Assembly (NCBI RefSeq): GCF_963853665.1 | Contig: NZ_OY970459.1 | Coordinates: 4,340,001 to 4,404,000 of the forward strand | From: Mycobacterium decipiens | GTDB lineage: Bacteria > Actinomycetota > Actinomycetes > Mycobacteriales > Mycobacteriaceae | Reading direction: 5' to 3' | DNA length: 64,000 nucleotides | In this document: piece after piece, positions 29,784 to 44,036 of the stretch | Position numbering within the stretch: the first letter of the stretch is position 1 | Layout of the letters: every line of letters begins with the position of its first letter | Program-made: the position numbers and the translations under genes | Notes under the pieces: model-generated | The model's database searches: none | What the model saw: the letters and a program-made list of their open reading frames with translations, nothing else | What the model was told of the DNA's origin: nothing

Positions 29784-30589
29784 TCGGACGGCTCGGCGCC
29801 AGACTCCTCGGCTGGCTTCGCCATGATGTCGAGCACGCCGTCGTCGTATGGCTCGTACGCTGGTGAGCCACTACCCGCCGGAGCGGGGGTGTCGGAATGG
29901 GCGCCGCAGCCATAGTGCTTGTCGACGACATGCCCGTCGGCGGACAATTCGTTGCCGCATACCCCGAACATCGCGCCAAGCGACCCGGCCAGCGGTAGGA
30001 AGAAACCGCAGTCGCGGCACACTCGTTTCGTCGACCGCGACATGGGCGAGCCGGGACCGTAGTCGCCGTTGTGCCACCGGTCGGCTGCCTCGGCGCGGCC
30101 CCAGTCGCTCATCACCCAGCGCCGACCCAACCCGATTTCTGCGGCGATCTCGTCCACCTGCGCATCGCCACTGGCGGTGTGGCCAGGAACCAGCCGCGGG
30201 TCATCCTTACCCGGCGCGAGCAGGTCGCCCGGGCTCAAATCTCCCGGCCGCACCCGCTCCTCCCACGGCACCCAGTCCGGCGCCAGCAATGCGGTTGGCC
30301 CAGGGACCAACACCACCTCGCTGACTGTGGCATGGTCGGCACCGTCATAGGTCGCCACGACGACGGCCCATTGCCACCCCTGGTAACCAGGCAGATGGGC
30401 CAGGAACCGGTGGGTGGCGGCGTTGGCATCCTCGCAAGTGACGCCCAGGTAGTCACCGACCGCCTCCGGGCCACTGAACTCCACAACGGCGGCCCTGGCC
30501 TGGTCGACCGCACCGGTGAGCAGCGCCGCCAACCCTTCGGGCCGCTCGGCCGCAGTCGCCACAGCAGATTCCTCGGTGGGTCCGGTCAC
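29780..30589 (-). CDS. DUF3027 zinc-ribbon-like protein (Rv0877 ortholog)
   Basis: 269 residues. The central fold contains the repeated acidic tracts of DUF3027 (YLGVTCEDANAATHRFLAHL, YQGWQWAVVVATYDGADHAT). A cysteine motif follows: CRDCGFFLPLAGSLGAMFGVC, then YGCGAHSD. This probably binds zinc and recalls RNA-polymerase- or ribosome-associated ribbons. The C-terminus is acidic with a YEPYDDGVLDI segment. Function unknown; often essential-looking conservation in actinobacteria. Confidence 0.88.
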   Translation of the reverse strand: MTGPTEESAVATAAERPEGLAALLTGAVDQARAAVVEFSGPEAVGDYLGVTCEDANAATHRFLAHLPGYQGWQWAVVVATYDGADHATVSEVVLVPGPTALLAPDWVPWEERVRPGDLSPGDLLAPGKDDPRLVPGHTASGDAQVDEIAAEIGLGRRWVMSDWGRAEAADRWHNGDYGPGSPMSRSTKRVCRDCGFFLPLAGSLGAMFGVCGNELSADGHVVDKHYGCGAHSDTPAPAGSGSPAYEPYDDGVLDIMAKPAEESGAEPSD

Positions 30590-30692
30590 GCTGTCCCCTC
30601 TCTGTACGCGCCTCTAATACTGCCGGAAGACACGGCTGGCGAGCCACACCCGGTTGCCCACGCGGTGAGTCCGGATAAGACAGAATTGAATC

Positions 30693-32372
30693 GTGTCTGA
30701 ACGGCGAGGTGATCATCCGGGCCGGATGGCCTCAACGCCGGGCCGCCGGACCCGAAACGGATCGGTCAATGGGCACCCCGGTATGGCCAACTACCCACCC
30801 GACGAGGCCAACTATCGTCGATCGCGTCGCCCGCCGCCGATGCCCAGCGCGAACCGCTACCTCCCGCCTCTGGGCGAGCAATCAGAATCCGAACGTAGCA
30901 GCGAACCGCCGCGGAGTATGCGGCCGGGCGAGCGGATCACCGTCACCCGCGCTGCGGCCCTGCGAAGCCGCGAAATGGGTTCTCGGATGTACTTGCTGGT
31001 GCACAGGGCCGCTACCGCCGACGGCGCCGACAAGTCCGGGCTGACAGCGCTGACGTGGCCGGTAATGGCGAACTTTGCGGTCGACTCGGCAATGGCCGTA
31101 GCACTGGCAAACACACTTTTCTTTGCGGCGGCCACCGGGGAGAGCAAGTCCAAGGTCGCTCTGTATTTGTTGATCACCATCGCGCCGTTCGCCGTGATCG
31201 CTCCGCTCATCGGTCCGGCGCTGGACCGACTGCAGCACGGTCGTCGTGTCGCGTTGGCGTTGTCGTTTGGACTGCGGACCGCGCTGGCGGTGGTGTTGAT
31301 CATGAACTACGACGGCGCCACCGGCAGCTTCCCGTCGTGGGTGCTGTATCCCTGTGCGCTGGCCATGATGGTGTTCTCGAAATCGTTCAGCGTACTGCGC
31401 AGTGCGGTGACACCCAGGGTGATGCCGCCGACGATCGACTTGGTGCGGGTCAATTCGCGGCTGACCGTGTTCGGCTTGCTCGGCGGGACCATCGCGGGCG
31501 GTGCCGTCGCGGCCGGCGTCGAGTTCGTGTGTACCCACCTGTTCCAGCTGCCTGGCGCGTTGTTCGTGGTCGTCGCAATCACGATCGCCGGAGCGTCGTT
31601 GTCGATGCGGATTCCGCGCTGGGTTGAGGTAACCGCAGGTGAAGTCCCGGCGACGTTGAGTTATCACCGGGATAGACGCAGGTTGCGACGAAACTGGCCG
31701 GAGGAAGTCAAGAACCTCGGGGGAACACTTCGACAGCCGTTGGGTCGCAACATCATTACCTCGTTGTGGGGTAACTGCACCATCAAGGTGATGGTCGGCT
31801 TCCTGTTCTTGTATCCGGCATTCGTCGCCAAGGCGCACGAAGCCAACGGATGGGTGCAGCTGGGCATGCTGGGCCTGATCGGCGCCGCGGCCGCAGTCGG
31901 CAATTTCGCCGGAAACTTCACCAGCGCGCGCCTGCAACTGGGCAGGCCCGCTGTACTGGTGGTGCGCTGCACCGTGGTGGTGACGGTATTGGCCGTTGCC
32001 GCCGCTGTGGCCGGCAACCTGCTGGTGGCCACGATTGCCACCCTGATCACGTCGGGATCCAGCGCAATTGCCAAAGCCTCGCTGGACGCCTCGTTGCAGC
32101 ACGACCTACCCGAGGAGTCGCGGGCATCGGGGTTCGGGCGTTCCGAGTCGACTCTTCAGCTGGCCTGGGTCCTGGGCGGTGCGGTGGGCGTGTTGATTTA
32201 CACCGAACTGTGGGTGGGCTTCACCGCGGTCAGCGCGCTGCTGATCTTGGGTCTGGCTCAGACCGTCGTCAGTTTCCGCGGCGATTCGCTGATCCCGGGT
32301 CTGGGCGGCAATCGGCCTGTGATGGCCGAACAGGAGACGACGCGTCGCGGTGCGGCGGTAACGCCGCAGTGA
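30693..32372 (+). CDS. MFS-type multi-pass membrane protein (Rv0876c ortholog)
   Basis: 559 residues. A long hydrophilic N-terminal tail (about 1-120, Arg/Pro/Ser-rich) precedes about 11-12 transmembrane helices, from WPVMANFAVDSAMAVALANT to VGFTAVSALLILGLAQTVVS. The loop after TM2-3 (LIGPALDRLQHGRRVALALS) resembles the MFS GxxxDRxGRR motif. A transporter with unknown cargo. The start is a GTG at 30693; a shorter form could begin at MASTPGRRTR. The stop overlaps the next gene's GTG (GTGA), so the two are coupled. Confidence 0.9.
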   Translation: MSERRGDHPGRMASTPGRRTRNGSVNGHPGMANYPPDEANYRRSRRPPPMPSANRYLPPLGEQSESERSSEPPRSMRPGERITVTRAAALRSREMGSRMYLLVHRAATADGADKSGLTALTWPVMANFAVDSAMAVALANTLFFAAATGESKSKVALYLLITIAPFAVIAPLIGPALDRLQHGRRVALALSFGLRTALAVVLIMNYDGATGSFPSWVLYPCALAMMVFSKSFSVLRSAVTPRVMPPTIDLVRVNSRLTVFGLLGGTIAGGAVAAGVEFVCTHLFQLPGALFVVVAITIAGASLSMRIPRWVEVTAGEVPATLSYHRDRRRLRRNWPEEVKNLGGTLRQPLGRNIITSLWGNCTIKVMVGFLFLYPAFVAKAHEANGWVQLGMLGLIGAAAAVGNFAGNFTSARLQLGRPAVLVVRCTVVVTVLAVAAAVAGNLLVATIATLITSGSSAIAKASLDASLQHDLPEESRASGFGRSESTLQLAWVLGGAVGVLIYTELWVGFTAVSALLILGLAQTVVSFRGDSLIPGLGGNRPVMAEQETTRRGAAVTPQ

Positions 32373-32857
32373 AGCGCGGTGTCGCAGCGCTGATCGCGGT
32401 CCTGGTGATTCTGCTCTCGGCGGCGGCCGGGGCCGGAGCGTGGCTGTTGGCGCGCGGGCACGACGTGCAGCAACCCAAAATCAGTGTGTACTCGCACGGA
32501 CACCTGACCCGCGTCGGGCCCTATTTGTACTGCAACGTGCTCGACCTCAACGACTGTCGGACACCGCAGGCGCAGGGCGAACTACCGGTGAGCGAACGCT
32601 ACCCGGTGCAGCTCTCAGTGCCCGAGGCCATTTCCCGCGCGCCCTGGCGATTGCTACAGGTCTACGAGAACCCTGCCAACACAACCACAACCCTATTCCG
32701 GCCCGACACCCGGCTGGCGGTCACCATCCCCACGGTCGACCCGCAACGCGGGCGGCTGATCGGGATTGTCGTGCAGTTGCTGACGTTGGTGGTCGACGCC
32801 TCGGGTGAACTACACGACGTTCCACACGCGGAATGGTCGGTGCGCCTTGTCTTTTGA
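32369..32857 (+). CDS. Exported or anchored DUF2771-like protein (Rv0875c ortholog)
   Basis: 162 residues, equal to the H37Rv length. One N-terminal membrane/signal helix (ALIAVLVILLSAAAGAGAWL) precedes an extracytoplasmic domain (YSHGHLTRVGPYLYCNVLDL, then LPVSERYPVQLSVPEAISRA). Two cysteines (YCNVLDLNDC) may form a disulfide. The start is GTG, sharing GTGA with the MFS gene stop, so it is probably a partner of that transporter. The DUF2771 label is from memory and uncertain; function unknown. Confidence 0.88.
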   Translation: MKRGVAALIAVLVILLSAAAGAGAWLLARGHDVQQPKISVYSHGHLTRVGPYLYCNVLDLNDCRTPQAQGELPVSERYPVQLSVPEAISRAPWRLLQVYENPANTTTTLFRPDTRLAVTIPTVDPQRGRLIGIVVQLLTLVVDASGELHDVPHAEWSVRLVF

Positions 32858-32876
32858 CACGGCATCGACTCCTCAG

Positions 32877-33881
32877 CTAGGCGCCGTGGCCGGCTGGCAC
32901 CTGCTCGCCATCGACCGGCGGTCCCGGCGGGTATCCATCACCGAAAGGCCTGCCCCCCAAAGCTTCCCTCCCATGCGGAGACAGCCAGCCGGCCAGCTCG
33001 GGGCCCTTAGGCACGATGCCGGTGGGGTTGATGTCGGTGTGCACCATGTAGTAGTGCTGCTTGATCTGGACGAAGTCGACGGTGTCACCAAAACCCGGTG
33101 TCTGGAACAGGTCGCGCGCGTAGGCCCACAACACGGGCATCTCGGACAGTTTGCATCGATTGCACTTGAAGTGTCCGTGGTAGACCGGGTCAAACCGGGC
33201 CAGCGTGGTAAACAACCGCACGTCGGCCTCGGTGATGGTGTCGCCCACCAAGTATCGCTGGTTCCTCAGCCGATCGTTGACCCAGTCCAGCGCGGTGAAT
33301 AGCCGGTCGTATGCCGCGTCATAGGCCCCTTGCGAGCCGGCGAAGCCGCAGCGGTATACCCCGTTGTTGATCTCGGTATAGATCCTTCGACTTACCTCGT
33401 CGATCTCAGCACGCAACCCTTCCGGGTACAGCTGTGGCGCGCCGTCGCGGTGATGAGCCGCCCACTCGGTGGCGAAATCCAGGGTTATCTGGGCGAAATC
33501 GTTGGTGACCACGGCGCCCGCGGGGACATCGACGATCGCCGGGACGGTAATGCCTTTGGGGTAGTCCGGAAACCGCTTGAAGTAGGCCTCTTGCAGCCGT
33601 GGGATCCTGAGCACCGGGTCGATACCGCCGGGGTCCAGGTCGAACGTCCAGCTGCGTTGGTCGTGAGTGGGGCCGCAAAATCCAATGGAGAGAACCCGTT
33701 CCAAGCCCAACAGCCGCCGGACGATGATCGTGCGGTTTGCCCACGGACAGGCACGCGCAACAACCAACCGATAGCGGCCCGGCTCTACCGGATAGCCGTC
33801 CCGTCCGTCGGCGGTAATCCGAGTGGTGATGTAGTTGGTGTCGCGGTTGAATTCGCCTATCCCGGAGACGTATGAGCCCAT
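32877..33881 (-). CDS. Glutathionyl-hydroquinone-reductase-like GST (ECM4/YqjG family)
   Basis: 334 residues. The thioredoxin-like N-terminal domain has the catalytic Cys in the ACPWA motif (VVARACPWANRTIIVRRLLG). The typical ECM4 blocks SWTFDLDPGG, VPAIVDVPAG and VTNDFAQITLDF follow. The C-terminal helical domain has YEIN-like RIYTEINNGVYRCGFAGSQ and LVGDTITEADVRLFTTLARF. The family reduces S-glutathionyl-hydroquinones; mycobacteria use mycothiol, so the real thiol is uncertain. It lies convergent with 32369-32857 and downstream of fadE10. H37Rv has a different gene (Rv0874c) here in my memory. Confidence 0.9.
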   Translation of the reverse strand: MGSYVSGIGEFNRDTNYITTRITADGRDGYPVEPGRYRLVVARACPWANRTIIVRRLLGLERVLSIGFCGPTHDQRSWTFDLDPGGIDPVLRIPRLQEAYFKRFPDYPKGITVPAIVDVPAGAVVTNDFAQITLDFATEWAAHHRDGAPQLYPEGLRAEIDEVSRRIYTEINNGVYRCGFAGSQGAYDAAYDRLFTALDWVNDRLRNQRYLVGDTITEADVRLFTTLARFDPVYHGHFKCNRCKLSEMPVLWAYARDLFQTPGFGDTVDFVQIKQHYYMVHTDINPTGIVPKGPELAGWLSPHGREALGGRPFGDGYPPGPPVDGEQVPAGHGA

Positions 33882-33927
33882 GGCCGTAATCCTGCACCAC
33901 CCAGTCGATCGAAGATCGAACGGTGCC

Positions 33928-35892
33928 TTACAATTTGACCTCGGTTGATGGCGATTCCGTGGCTGCTACCGTCAGAAACCGCCGAGCCAGATTGGCCTCG
34001 GTGGACGGTCCCGGCTCCCACGGCGCAATCCACGGTCCGGTGCCTTCTGACTGATCGAGGATCCCGTGCTCCAACCAGGTGTAACGGCCGTCCAGCACAT
34101 CGTTGGCCAAACGAACGTCGATGCTGTCGGTGTTGGACCACAGCGCATGAAACAGTGCCTCCACCCGCAACGTGGCCTGTTGGCAGAACGTCTCGGCCAG
34201 TTCGTACGCCTGCTCGCCTTGGACGGGATCTGCAACGCGGTGCGCCTCGGCACGAACACACGTCGCCGACATGGCGAACAGCTCCGCGCCGATATCCACG
34301 ATGCGTCCGAGAAATCCTTGCCTTTTCTCCAGACTGGCCTGCCAGCGGGCCATCCCATAGAACGTGTTGCGGGCCAGTTTGCGTGCGGAACGTTCGACGA
34401 AACGCAGATGTGTCGCCAACGTGCCGAACTCACGGTACGTTGTGGGTAGTTGGCCTTCACCAAAAACCAGTTTCGGCAACCACTTTGCGTAGAACCCGCT
34501 TGCACCTGCCGCCGCTGCGGCCTTCTGGCGTAGATCAGCTTTAGGGTTGGCGAGATCACCCGCCGCAGTGAGATGTGCGTCGACGGCTTCACGCGCAATG
34601 AGCAGTCGCATGATCTCACTGGATCCTTCGAAGATGCGGTTGATCCGCAGATCCCGCACCATCTGCTCCACTGGCGCCGCACGCTCACCACGTGCCGCGA
34701 GGGATTCGGCAGTCTCGTAGCCCCGGCCACCGCGGATCTGTAGCAACTCATCGCCAACCAAGCAGGCCATCTCGCTGGACCACAATTTGGCCAGCGCGGC
34801 CTCGATCCGGATGTCGTTGCGGCCTTCGTCGGCCATCTGACTGGACAGCTCCACCACCGCATCGAGTGCGTAGTTGGTAGCGGCGATGAACGAGATCTTG
34901 CTGGCTACCGCTTCGTGTTGGCCAACCGGCTTTCCCCATTGCACCCGCTCGCGGGACCATTCCCGCGCAATCTTCAGCGATTGCTTCGTTACCCCGTCCA
35001 CAATCGCCGGCAGCGACAGCCTGCCGGCGTTGAGTGTGGTCAGCGCGATCTTCAGACCGTCACCTTCCCTGCCAATCAGGTTTTCGCTGGGCACTCGGAC
35101 GCGATGAAGCCGGGTCACACCGTTCTCGATGCCGCGCAGCCCCATGAACTTGTTGCGCCGCTCCACTGTGATTCCGGGTGAATCGGCCTCGACGACAAAG
35201 GCACTGATGCCCCCGCGGTGCCCTTCACTGCGCGGTACCCGGGCCATGACCACGAGCAATTCGGCGACCACACCGTTGGTGGTCCACAGCTTCACACCCT
35301 CTAGCTCGTAAGCCTGTCCATCGTCGATCGGCGTCGCCGTGGACGCCATGCGCGCTGGATCAGAGCCCACATCCGGCTCGGTGAGCAGAAACGCCGATAT
35401 GGCGCCGGCCGCACACCGCGGTAGGAACCGCTGCTTCTGTGCTGGAGTCCCGGCCAGCTTGAGTGGCTCGGGTACTCCGATGGACTGATGCGCGGAGAGC
35501 AATGCGCCAAGACTCGAATGCACCGTCGTCACCATCATCAGTACCCGGTTGTAGGCGACTTGCGACATGTTCAAGCCGCCGTACTCGGCGGGAATTTTCA
35601 AGCCGAAACAACCCAGTTCGGCCAAACCCTTCACGCACTCGTCGGGAATTTGGGCATCACGCTCGATGGCGCTGCCGTCCACGGTGTCGAGGAATTCCCG
35701 CAGTTTGACGAGAAACGCCTCGGTTCGAGCCTCCTCGGCGTCGGACGGCTTGGGAAATGGGTGTATTAGCTGCAAGGGAAACCGGCCGAGGAACAGCTCT
35801 TTGGCGAAGGACGGTTTATCCCAACCACTTTCGCGAGATTCCTCGGCAAGAGCCCGTGCCTGCTCCTCGGTAACCTGCGTTTGCTGTGTCAT
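33928..35892 (-). CDS. fadE10: Long acyl-CoA dehydrogenase FadE10
   Basis: 654 residues, far above the roughly 380 of ordinary acyl-CoA dehydrogenases. The ACAD core runs from about 45 to 450 (FLLTEPDVGSDPARMASTAT, IGREGDGLKIALTTLNAGRL, QIRGGRGYETAESLAARGER). A roughly 180-residue C-terminal helical extension follows, as in FadE5-like dimeric enzymes and VLCAD. The catalytic Glu is expected in the RIFEGSSEIMR region. FAD-dependent alpha-beta oxidation of acyl-CoA. The ATG has AAGGAGGCGGCG in front; the 47-codon extension is rejected. Confidence 0.95.
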   Translation of the reverse strand: MTQQTQVTEEQARALAEESRESGWDKPSFAKELFLGRFPLQLIHPFPKPSDAEEARTEAFLVKLREFLDTVDGSAIERDAQIPDECVKGLAELGCFGLKIPAEYGGLNMSQVAYNRVLMMVTTVHSSLGALLSAHQSIGVPEPLKLAGTPAQKQRFLPRCAAGAISAFLLTEPDVGSDPARMASTATPIDDGQAYELEGVKLWTTNGVVAELLVVMARVPRSEGHRGGISAFVVEADSPGITVERRNKFMGLRGIENGVTRLHRVRVPSENLIGREGDGLKIALTTLNAGRLSLPAIVDGVTKQSLKIAREWSRERVQWGKPVGQHEAVASKISFIAATNYALDAVVELSSQMADEGRNDIRIEAALAKLWSSEMACLVGDELLQIRGGRGYETAESLAARGERAAPVEQMVRDLRINRIFEGSSEIMRLLIAREAVDAHLTAAGDLANPKADLRQKAAAAAGASGFYAKWLPKLVFGEGQLPTTYREFGTLATHLRFVERSARKLARNTFYGMARWQASLEKRQGFLGRIVDIGAELFAMSATCVRAEAHRVADPVQGEQAYELAETFCQQATLRVEALFHALWSNTDSIDVRLANDVLDGRYTWLEHGILDQSEGTGPWIAPWEPGPSTEANLARRFLTVAATESPSTEVKL

Positions 35893-36142
35893 CGCCGCCT
35901 CCTTGCTGACGAACCACTTCGAAGGTTGAGTACCCAGTACCTGTCCGAATACTACGGCGCGCGGACGTCGAAAGTTACGCGTCGGTAGCTTTTCGGCGCG
36001 CCGGTACGTTCCGGGTCGCCCGAGCCAGGTCAACTTGCCCGGCGCACGGCTAGCCCGTCTCGTAGCGCCAGCAGATGCGGCAAGACGCCGCGAAGCAGTC
36101 GTCGCGCGACCGATGTGCCCCTCGGTCGCACACCACCACGAG

Positions 36143-38183
<2,041 letters not shown>

Positions 38184-38191
<8 letters not shown>

Positions 38192-38474
38192 CACGGTGCC
38201 GCAAGTTCCCAACGATTCCGCCGAAATTCAGGTGGTTGTCCGATATTTCGCGGCCGCTCGGGCAGCCGCGGGTGCCGAGTCGGAGATCGTCACGCTGCCA
38301 TCCGGCGCCACGGTTGCCGAGCTGGTCGACGGCCTGTCGGGCCGGAATGCTCGCCTCGCGACCGTGTTGAGTCGATGTTCCTACCTGCGTGACGGGATTG
38401 CCGTCCGAGATGACACCACATCGTTATCCACCGGCAGCACTGTTGATGTACTTCCCCCCTTCGCCGGTGGCTGA
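38184..38474 (+). CDS. moaD2: Molybdopterin synthase small subunit MoaD2
   Basis: About 96 residues with the ubiquitin-like fold and C-terminal double glycine (VDVLPPFAGG) that is thiocarboxylated to carry sulfur to cyclic pyranopterin. The core is VVVRYFAAARAAAGAESEIV, then SGATVAELVDGLSG. The chosen GTG (38184) overlaps moaA2; a GTG four codons later is possible. It pairs with MoaE2. It is the last gene before the rpfA leader. Confidence 0.93.
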
Positions 38475-38679
38475 GTCGTGTGAACTTCCCCACATAACGA
38501 AATAATAACGGTACGGATACGCTTCGATTTCGGAGAGCGTTGACCTGCGTAAACAGTCGTCTTTCATGGGGCTTTTCCCGGCGATTGTGACGAAAACGCC
38601 GATTGCTCTTAGACGTGACGGGATTGCCGGGAACCGCTAGCGTCTCCGGAGGCTCGTCAACCCAACCCGAGTGACGCGC

Positions 38680-39990
<1,311 letters not shown>

Positions 39991-40008
39991 CCGGCTTCGT
40001 TCATTTCT

Positions 40009-40909
<901 letters not shown>

Positions 40910-40913
<4 letters not shown>

Positions 40914-41413
40914 CTCCGTATCCAGGTTCCGCTGCGGCCGCCTTCTTTGCGGAGCACCCGGATGTCATCGATGCGCGCGGCCGGGTCGACCGCTTTGATC
41001 ATGTCGTAGAGAGTCAGGGCGGCCACGCTGACGGCGGTCAGCGCCTCCATCTCGACGCCCGTCCGGTCGGTGCTGCGTACCGTCGCCGTGATCTCGATCT
41101 CCGACTCGCCGACCGCAAAATCGACGTCCACTCCGGTGAGCGCGAGTTGATGACACAGCGGGATCAGGTCACTTGTGTGTTTGGCCGCCAGAATTCCCGC
41201 CACCCGTGCGGTCGCCAGCGCATCGCCTTTGGGCAGTCCGCCAGTCGAGATCAGTGCCACCACCCGCGCCGAGGTATGCAGGACGCCCGCGGCAACTGCG
41301 GTGCGCCTCGTGGTTCCCTTCTCGGTGATATCGACCATGTGCGCTGCCCCCCGCTCGTCGAGGTGGGACAACTCGCCCGAGCGGTAGTCGGATGCCCCGG
41401 AAGCCCTGGCCAT
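40910..41413 (-). CDS. moaC2: Cyclic pyranopterin monophosphate synthase MoaC2
   Basis: 167 residues. Conserved segments: [40 protein letters not shown] (with the substrate-binding His), [20 protein letters not shown] and IKAVDP (catalytic Lys in DMIKA). It turns the MoaA product into cyclic pyranopterin. First gene of this operon; the protein begins [14 protein letters not shown]. Confidence 0.95.
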
Positions 41414-41422
41414 CCCGGTGGC

Positions 41423-41632
41423 CTACCGGTTGACGACCGTCACCGGGTGAACGTAAGGCAGATCGTCCGCGGGCACCGGGAACGCCACTTCACCGAAGGG
41501 TGACAGCGCACCCGTGCGGTCGGTCACAAGTTCGCTTACCGCATGATCGTCTGGATCGGTGGTCGGCCAGCCGTTGTCCACGTACTTTGTCTTGCGCGCG
41601 TTGCCTTCAGCGATGTCAGCCACGAAAACCAT
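41423..41632 (-). CDS. Conserved hypothetical protein (Rv0863 ortholog)
   Basis: About 69 residues from ATG 41632 ([20 protein letters not shown], ending [14 protein letters not shown]). It is hydrophilic, with no known domain. The reading frame continues upstream into the start region of the next divergent gene, and a near-cognate earlier start (in [16 protein letters not shown]) cannot be excluded; I recall a longer annotation in H37Rv. It sits 9 bp upstream of moaC2 and may lead the Mo-cofactor operon. Confidence 0.75.
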   Translation of the reverse strand: MVFVADIAEGNARKTKYVDNGWPTTDPDDHAVSELVTDRTGALSPFGEVAFPVPADDLPYVHPVTVVNR

Positions 41633-41691
41633 TCTGACAGGTCTTGCACCCGCCCGCGGCACAAGGCTGGTCCGGCCTACGCTGATCAGCA

Positions 41692-43950
41692 ATGACCGAA
41701 CACACCCCGGATATCCCACTGGGGTCCTGGCTGACCGACTTGCCCGACGAGCGGCTGATCCAGCTGCTTCAGCTGCGGCCCGACCTTGCCCAGCCGCCAC
41801 CCGGCAGCATCGCCGCGCTGGCCGCACGAGCACAGGCCCGTCAGTCCGTCAAGGCGGCCACCGACGATCTCGACTTCCTGCGGCTAGCGGTGTTTGACGC
41901 GCTGCTGGTGCTGCAGGCCGATGCGGCGCCGGTGCCGGTCGCCAAGCTACTGGCCCTGATCGACGACCGCGCTCCCCAGGCCGAGGTGATCAGCGCGCTG
42001 GCCGACCTGAAACAACGTGCCCTGGCCTGGGGCGAGACCGCGGTCCGGGTAGCGGCAGACGCCGGTACCGCATTGCCGTGGCATCCGGGGCAAGTCACGC
42101 TCGAGGAAGGCTCGCGTTGCGGAGAAGAGCTCACCGATCTAATCGCCGACCTGGACCCAGCGCAACGCGACGTGCTCGACAAACTGCTCCAAGGGTCGCC
42201 GATGGGACGTACCCGTGACGCCGCACCCGGCGCGCCGGCGGACCGACCCGTGCCGCGGCTGCTGGCGATGGGCCTGCTGCGACGGATCGATGCCGAAACG
42301 GTGATCTTGCCCCGCCACGTCGGACAGGTGCTGCGCGGCGAACAACCCGGTCCGATGCAGCTGACCGCGCCCGATCCGGTGGTTTCGACCACCACCCCCC
42401 ACGACGCCGACGCCGCGGCGGCCGGAGCCGTCATCGACCTGCTGCGCGACCTCGACGTACTACTCGAAAATCTCGGCGTCACACCCGTAGCCGAGCTTCG
42501 CAGCGGCGGTCTGGGGGTACGTGAAATCAAGCGGCTGGCCAAGGCGACCGGAATCGACGAGCCGCGGCTGGGCCTGATCCTCGAGATTGCGGCCGCCGCC
42601 GGACTGATCGCCAGCGGCGTGCCCGATCCCGAACCACCCCACGCTGACGGACCTTATTGGGCGCCAACGGTAGCCGCCGATCGGTTCGCGCTCACGTCGC
42701 CCGCCGAACGGTGGTACTTGCTGGCTAGCACTTGGCTCGACCTACCAGGCCGCCCGGCATTGATCGGCACCCGCGGTCCCGACGCCAAACCCTATAGCGC
42801 CCTGTCGGATTCGTTGTTCTCGACGGCGGCCCCACTGGATCGCCGGCTGTTGCTGGGCATGCTCGCCGAGTTGCCCCCCGGCGCCGGTGTCGATGCGGCC
42901 CGGGCATCGGCGACACTGATCTGGCGCCGCCCACGCTGGGCCAAGCGATTGCAACCCGCACCCGTCGCAGATCTGCTGGCCGAGGGCCATGCGCTGGGTC
43001 TGGTCGGGCGGGGATCAATCAGCGCCCCTGGCCGCGCACTGTTGGACGAAGCCTTAGAACCAGCCGACGCGGTCGGCGCGATGACACGGACGCTGCCCAA
43101 GCCCATCGATCACTTCCTGGTGCAAGCCGACCTGACCGTCGTGGTGCCGGGGCCACTGCAGCGCGATCTGGCCGAGGAATTGGCCACCGTCGCCACGGTC
43201 GAATCGGCCGGCGCTGCGATGGTGTACCGCGTCAGCGAGCAGTCGATTCGGCATGCGCTCGATGTCGGCAAATCCCGCGACTGGTTGCACGCATTCTTTG
43301 CTGATCACTCAAAAACACCTGTGCCACAAGGGCTTACATATCTTATCGACGATGTCGCGCGCCGGCACGGCCAGCTTCGGATCGGCATGGCCGCATCGTT
43401 CGTGCGGTGCGAGGACCCGGCGCTACTGGCCCAGGTCGTGGCGGCGCCCGAAGCCGAAGGGCTGCAGCTGCGGGCCCTGGCCCCGACGGTGGCGGTGTCC
43501 CCCGCTCAGATATCCGAAGTCCTCGTTGCGTTGCGTGGCGCGGGTTTTGCCCCGGCCGCCGAAGATTCCACCGGCGCCATCGTCGACGTGCGAACCCGCG
43601 GCGCCCGGGTGCCTACACCGCAGCGACGCCGGCCGTATCGCCCGCCGCCGCGCCCAAGCAACGACACCCTGAACGCCGTCGTGGCGGTGCTGCGCAAGGT
43701 GACAGCTGCACCGTTCGGCAATATCCGCGTCGACCCGGCGGTCACGATGTCGCTGTTGCAGCGCGCGGCAAAGGAGCAGGCCACACTGGTAATCGGCTAC
43801 CTCGACGCCGCCGGTGTTGCCACTCAGCGAGTGGTGGCGCCGATCACCGTACGGGGCGGTCAGCTAGTAGGGTTCGACTCTTCGTCCGGGCGGCTGCGCG
43901 AATTCGCCGTCCACCGCATCACGTCGGTGGTATCGGCCGACAACCGATAA
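41692..43950 (+). CDS. Helicase-associated protein (Rv0862c ortholog)
   Basis: 752 residues; about 42% Ala/Leu/Arg by eye. The N-terminus ([20 protein letters not shown]) and repeated winged-helix-like segments ([32 protein letters not shown]) are followed by an XPB-type helicase-associated C-terminal domain. That domain contains [20 protein letters not shown] and [20 protein letters not shown]. There is no Walker A or DEAH box, so no helicase activity is expected. It is 86 bp upstream of ercc3 and probably acts with it in DNA repair or transcription. Confidence 0.9.
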   Translation: MTEHTPDIPLGSWLTDLPDERLIQLLQLRPDLAQPPPGSIAALAARAQARQSVKAATDDLDFLRLAVFDALLVLQADAAPVPVAKLLALIDDRAPQAEVISALADLKQRALAWGETAVRVAADAGTALPWHPGQVTLEEGSRCGEELTDLIADLDPAQRDVLDKLLQGSPMGRTRDAAPGAPADRPVPRLLAMGLLRRIDAETVILPRHVGQVLRGEQPGPMQLTAPDPVVSTTTPHDADAAAAGAVIDLLRDLDVLLENLGVTPVAELRSGGLGVREIKRLAKATGIDEPRLGLILEIAAAAGLIASGVPDPEPPHADGPYWAPTVAADRFALTSPAERWYLLASTWLDLPGRPALIGTRGPDAKPYSALSDSLFSTAAPLDRRLLLGMLAELPPGAGVDAARASATLIWRRPRWAKRLQPAPVADLLAEGHALGLVGRGSISAPGRALLDEALEPADAVGAMTRTLPKPIDHFLVQADLTVVVPGPLQRDLAEELATVATVESAGAAMVYRVSEQSIRHALDVGKSRDWLHAFFADHSKTPVPQGLTYLIDDVARRHGQLRIGMAASFVRCEDPALLAQVVAAPEAEGLQLRALAPTVAVSPAQISEVLVALRGAGFAPAAEDSTGAIVDVRTRGARVPTPQRRRPYRPPPRPSNDTLNAVVAVLRKVTAAPFGNIRVDPAVTMSLLQRAAKEQATLVIGYLDAAGVATQRVVAPITVRGGQLVGFDSSSGRLREFAVHRITSVVSADNR

Positions 43951-44036
43951 TGGATCACATGACCCGAGCCGGCGACGATGCAGTGGGGGGTACCGCCCGC
44001 TTGCGGGGGACGAAGCGATGAGAAGGAGCGGCGCCA

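Noticed and set aside
30882..32102. 406-codon frame antisense to the MFS gene
   Set aside because: Arg/Gln/His-rich composition and full overlap with a membrane protein of clear identity; a high-GC shadow.
41633..41833. Longer N-terminal extension of the Rv0863-like protein
   Set aside because: Antisense to the start of the Rv0862c-like gene and lacking conservation I can recall; the ATG at 41632 was kept.
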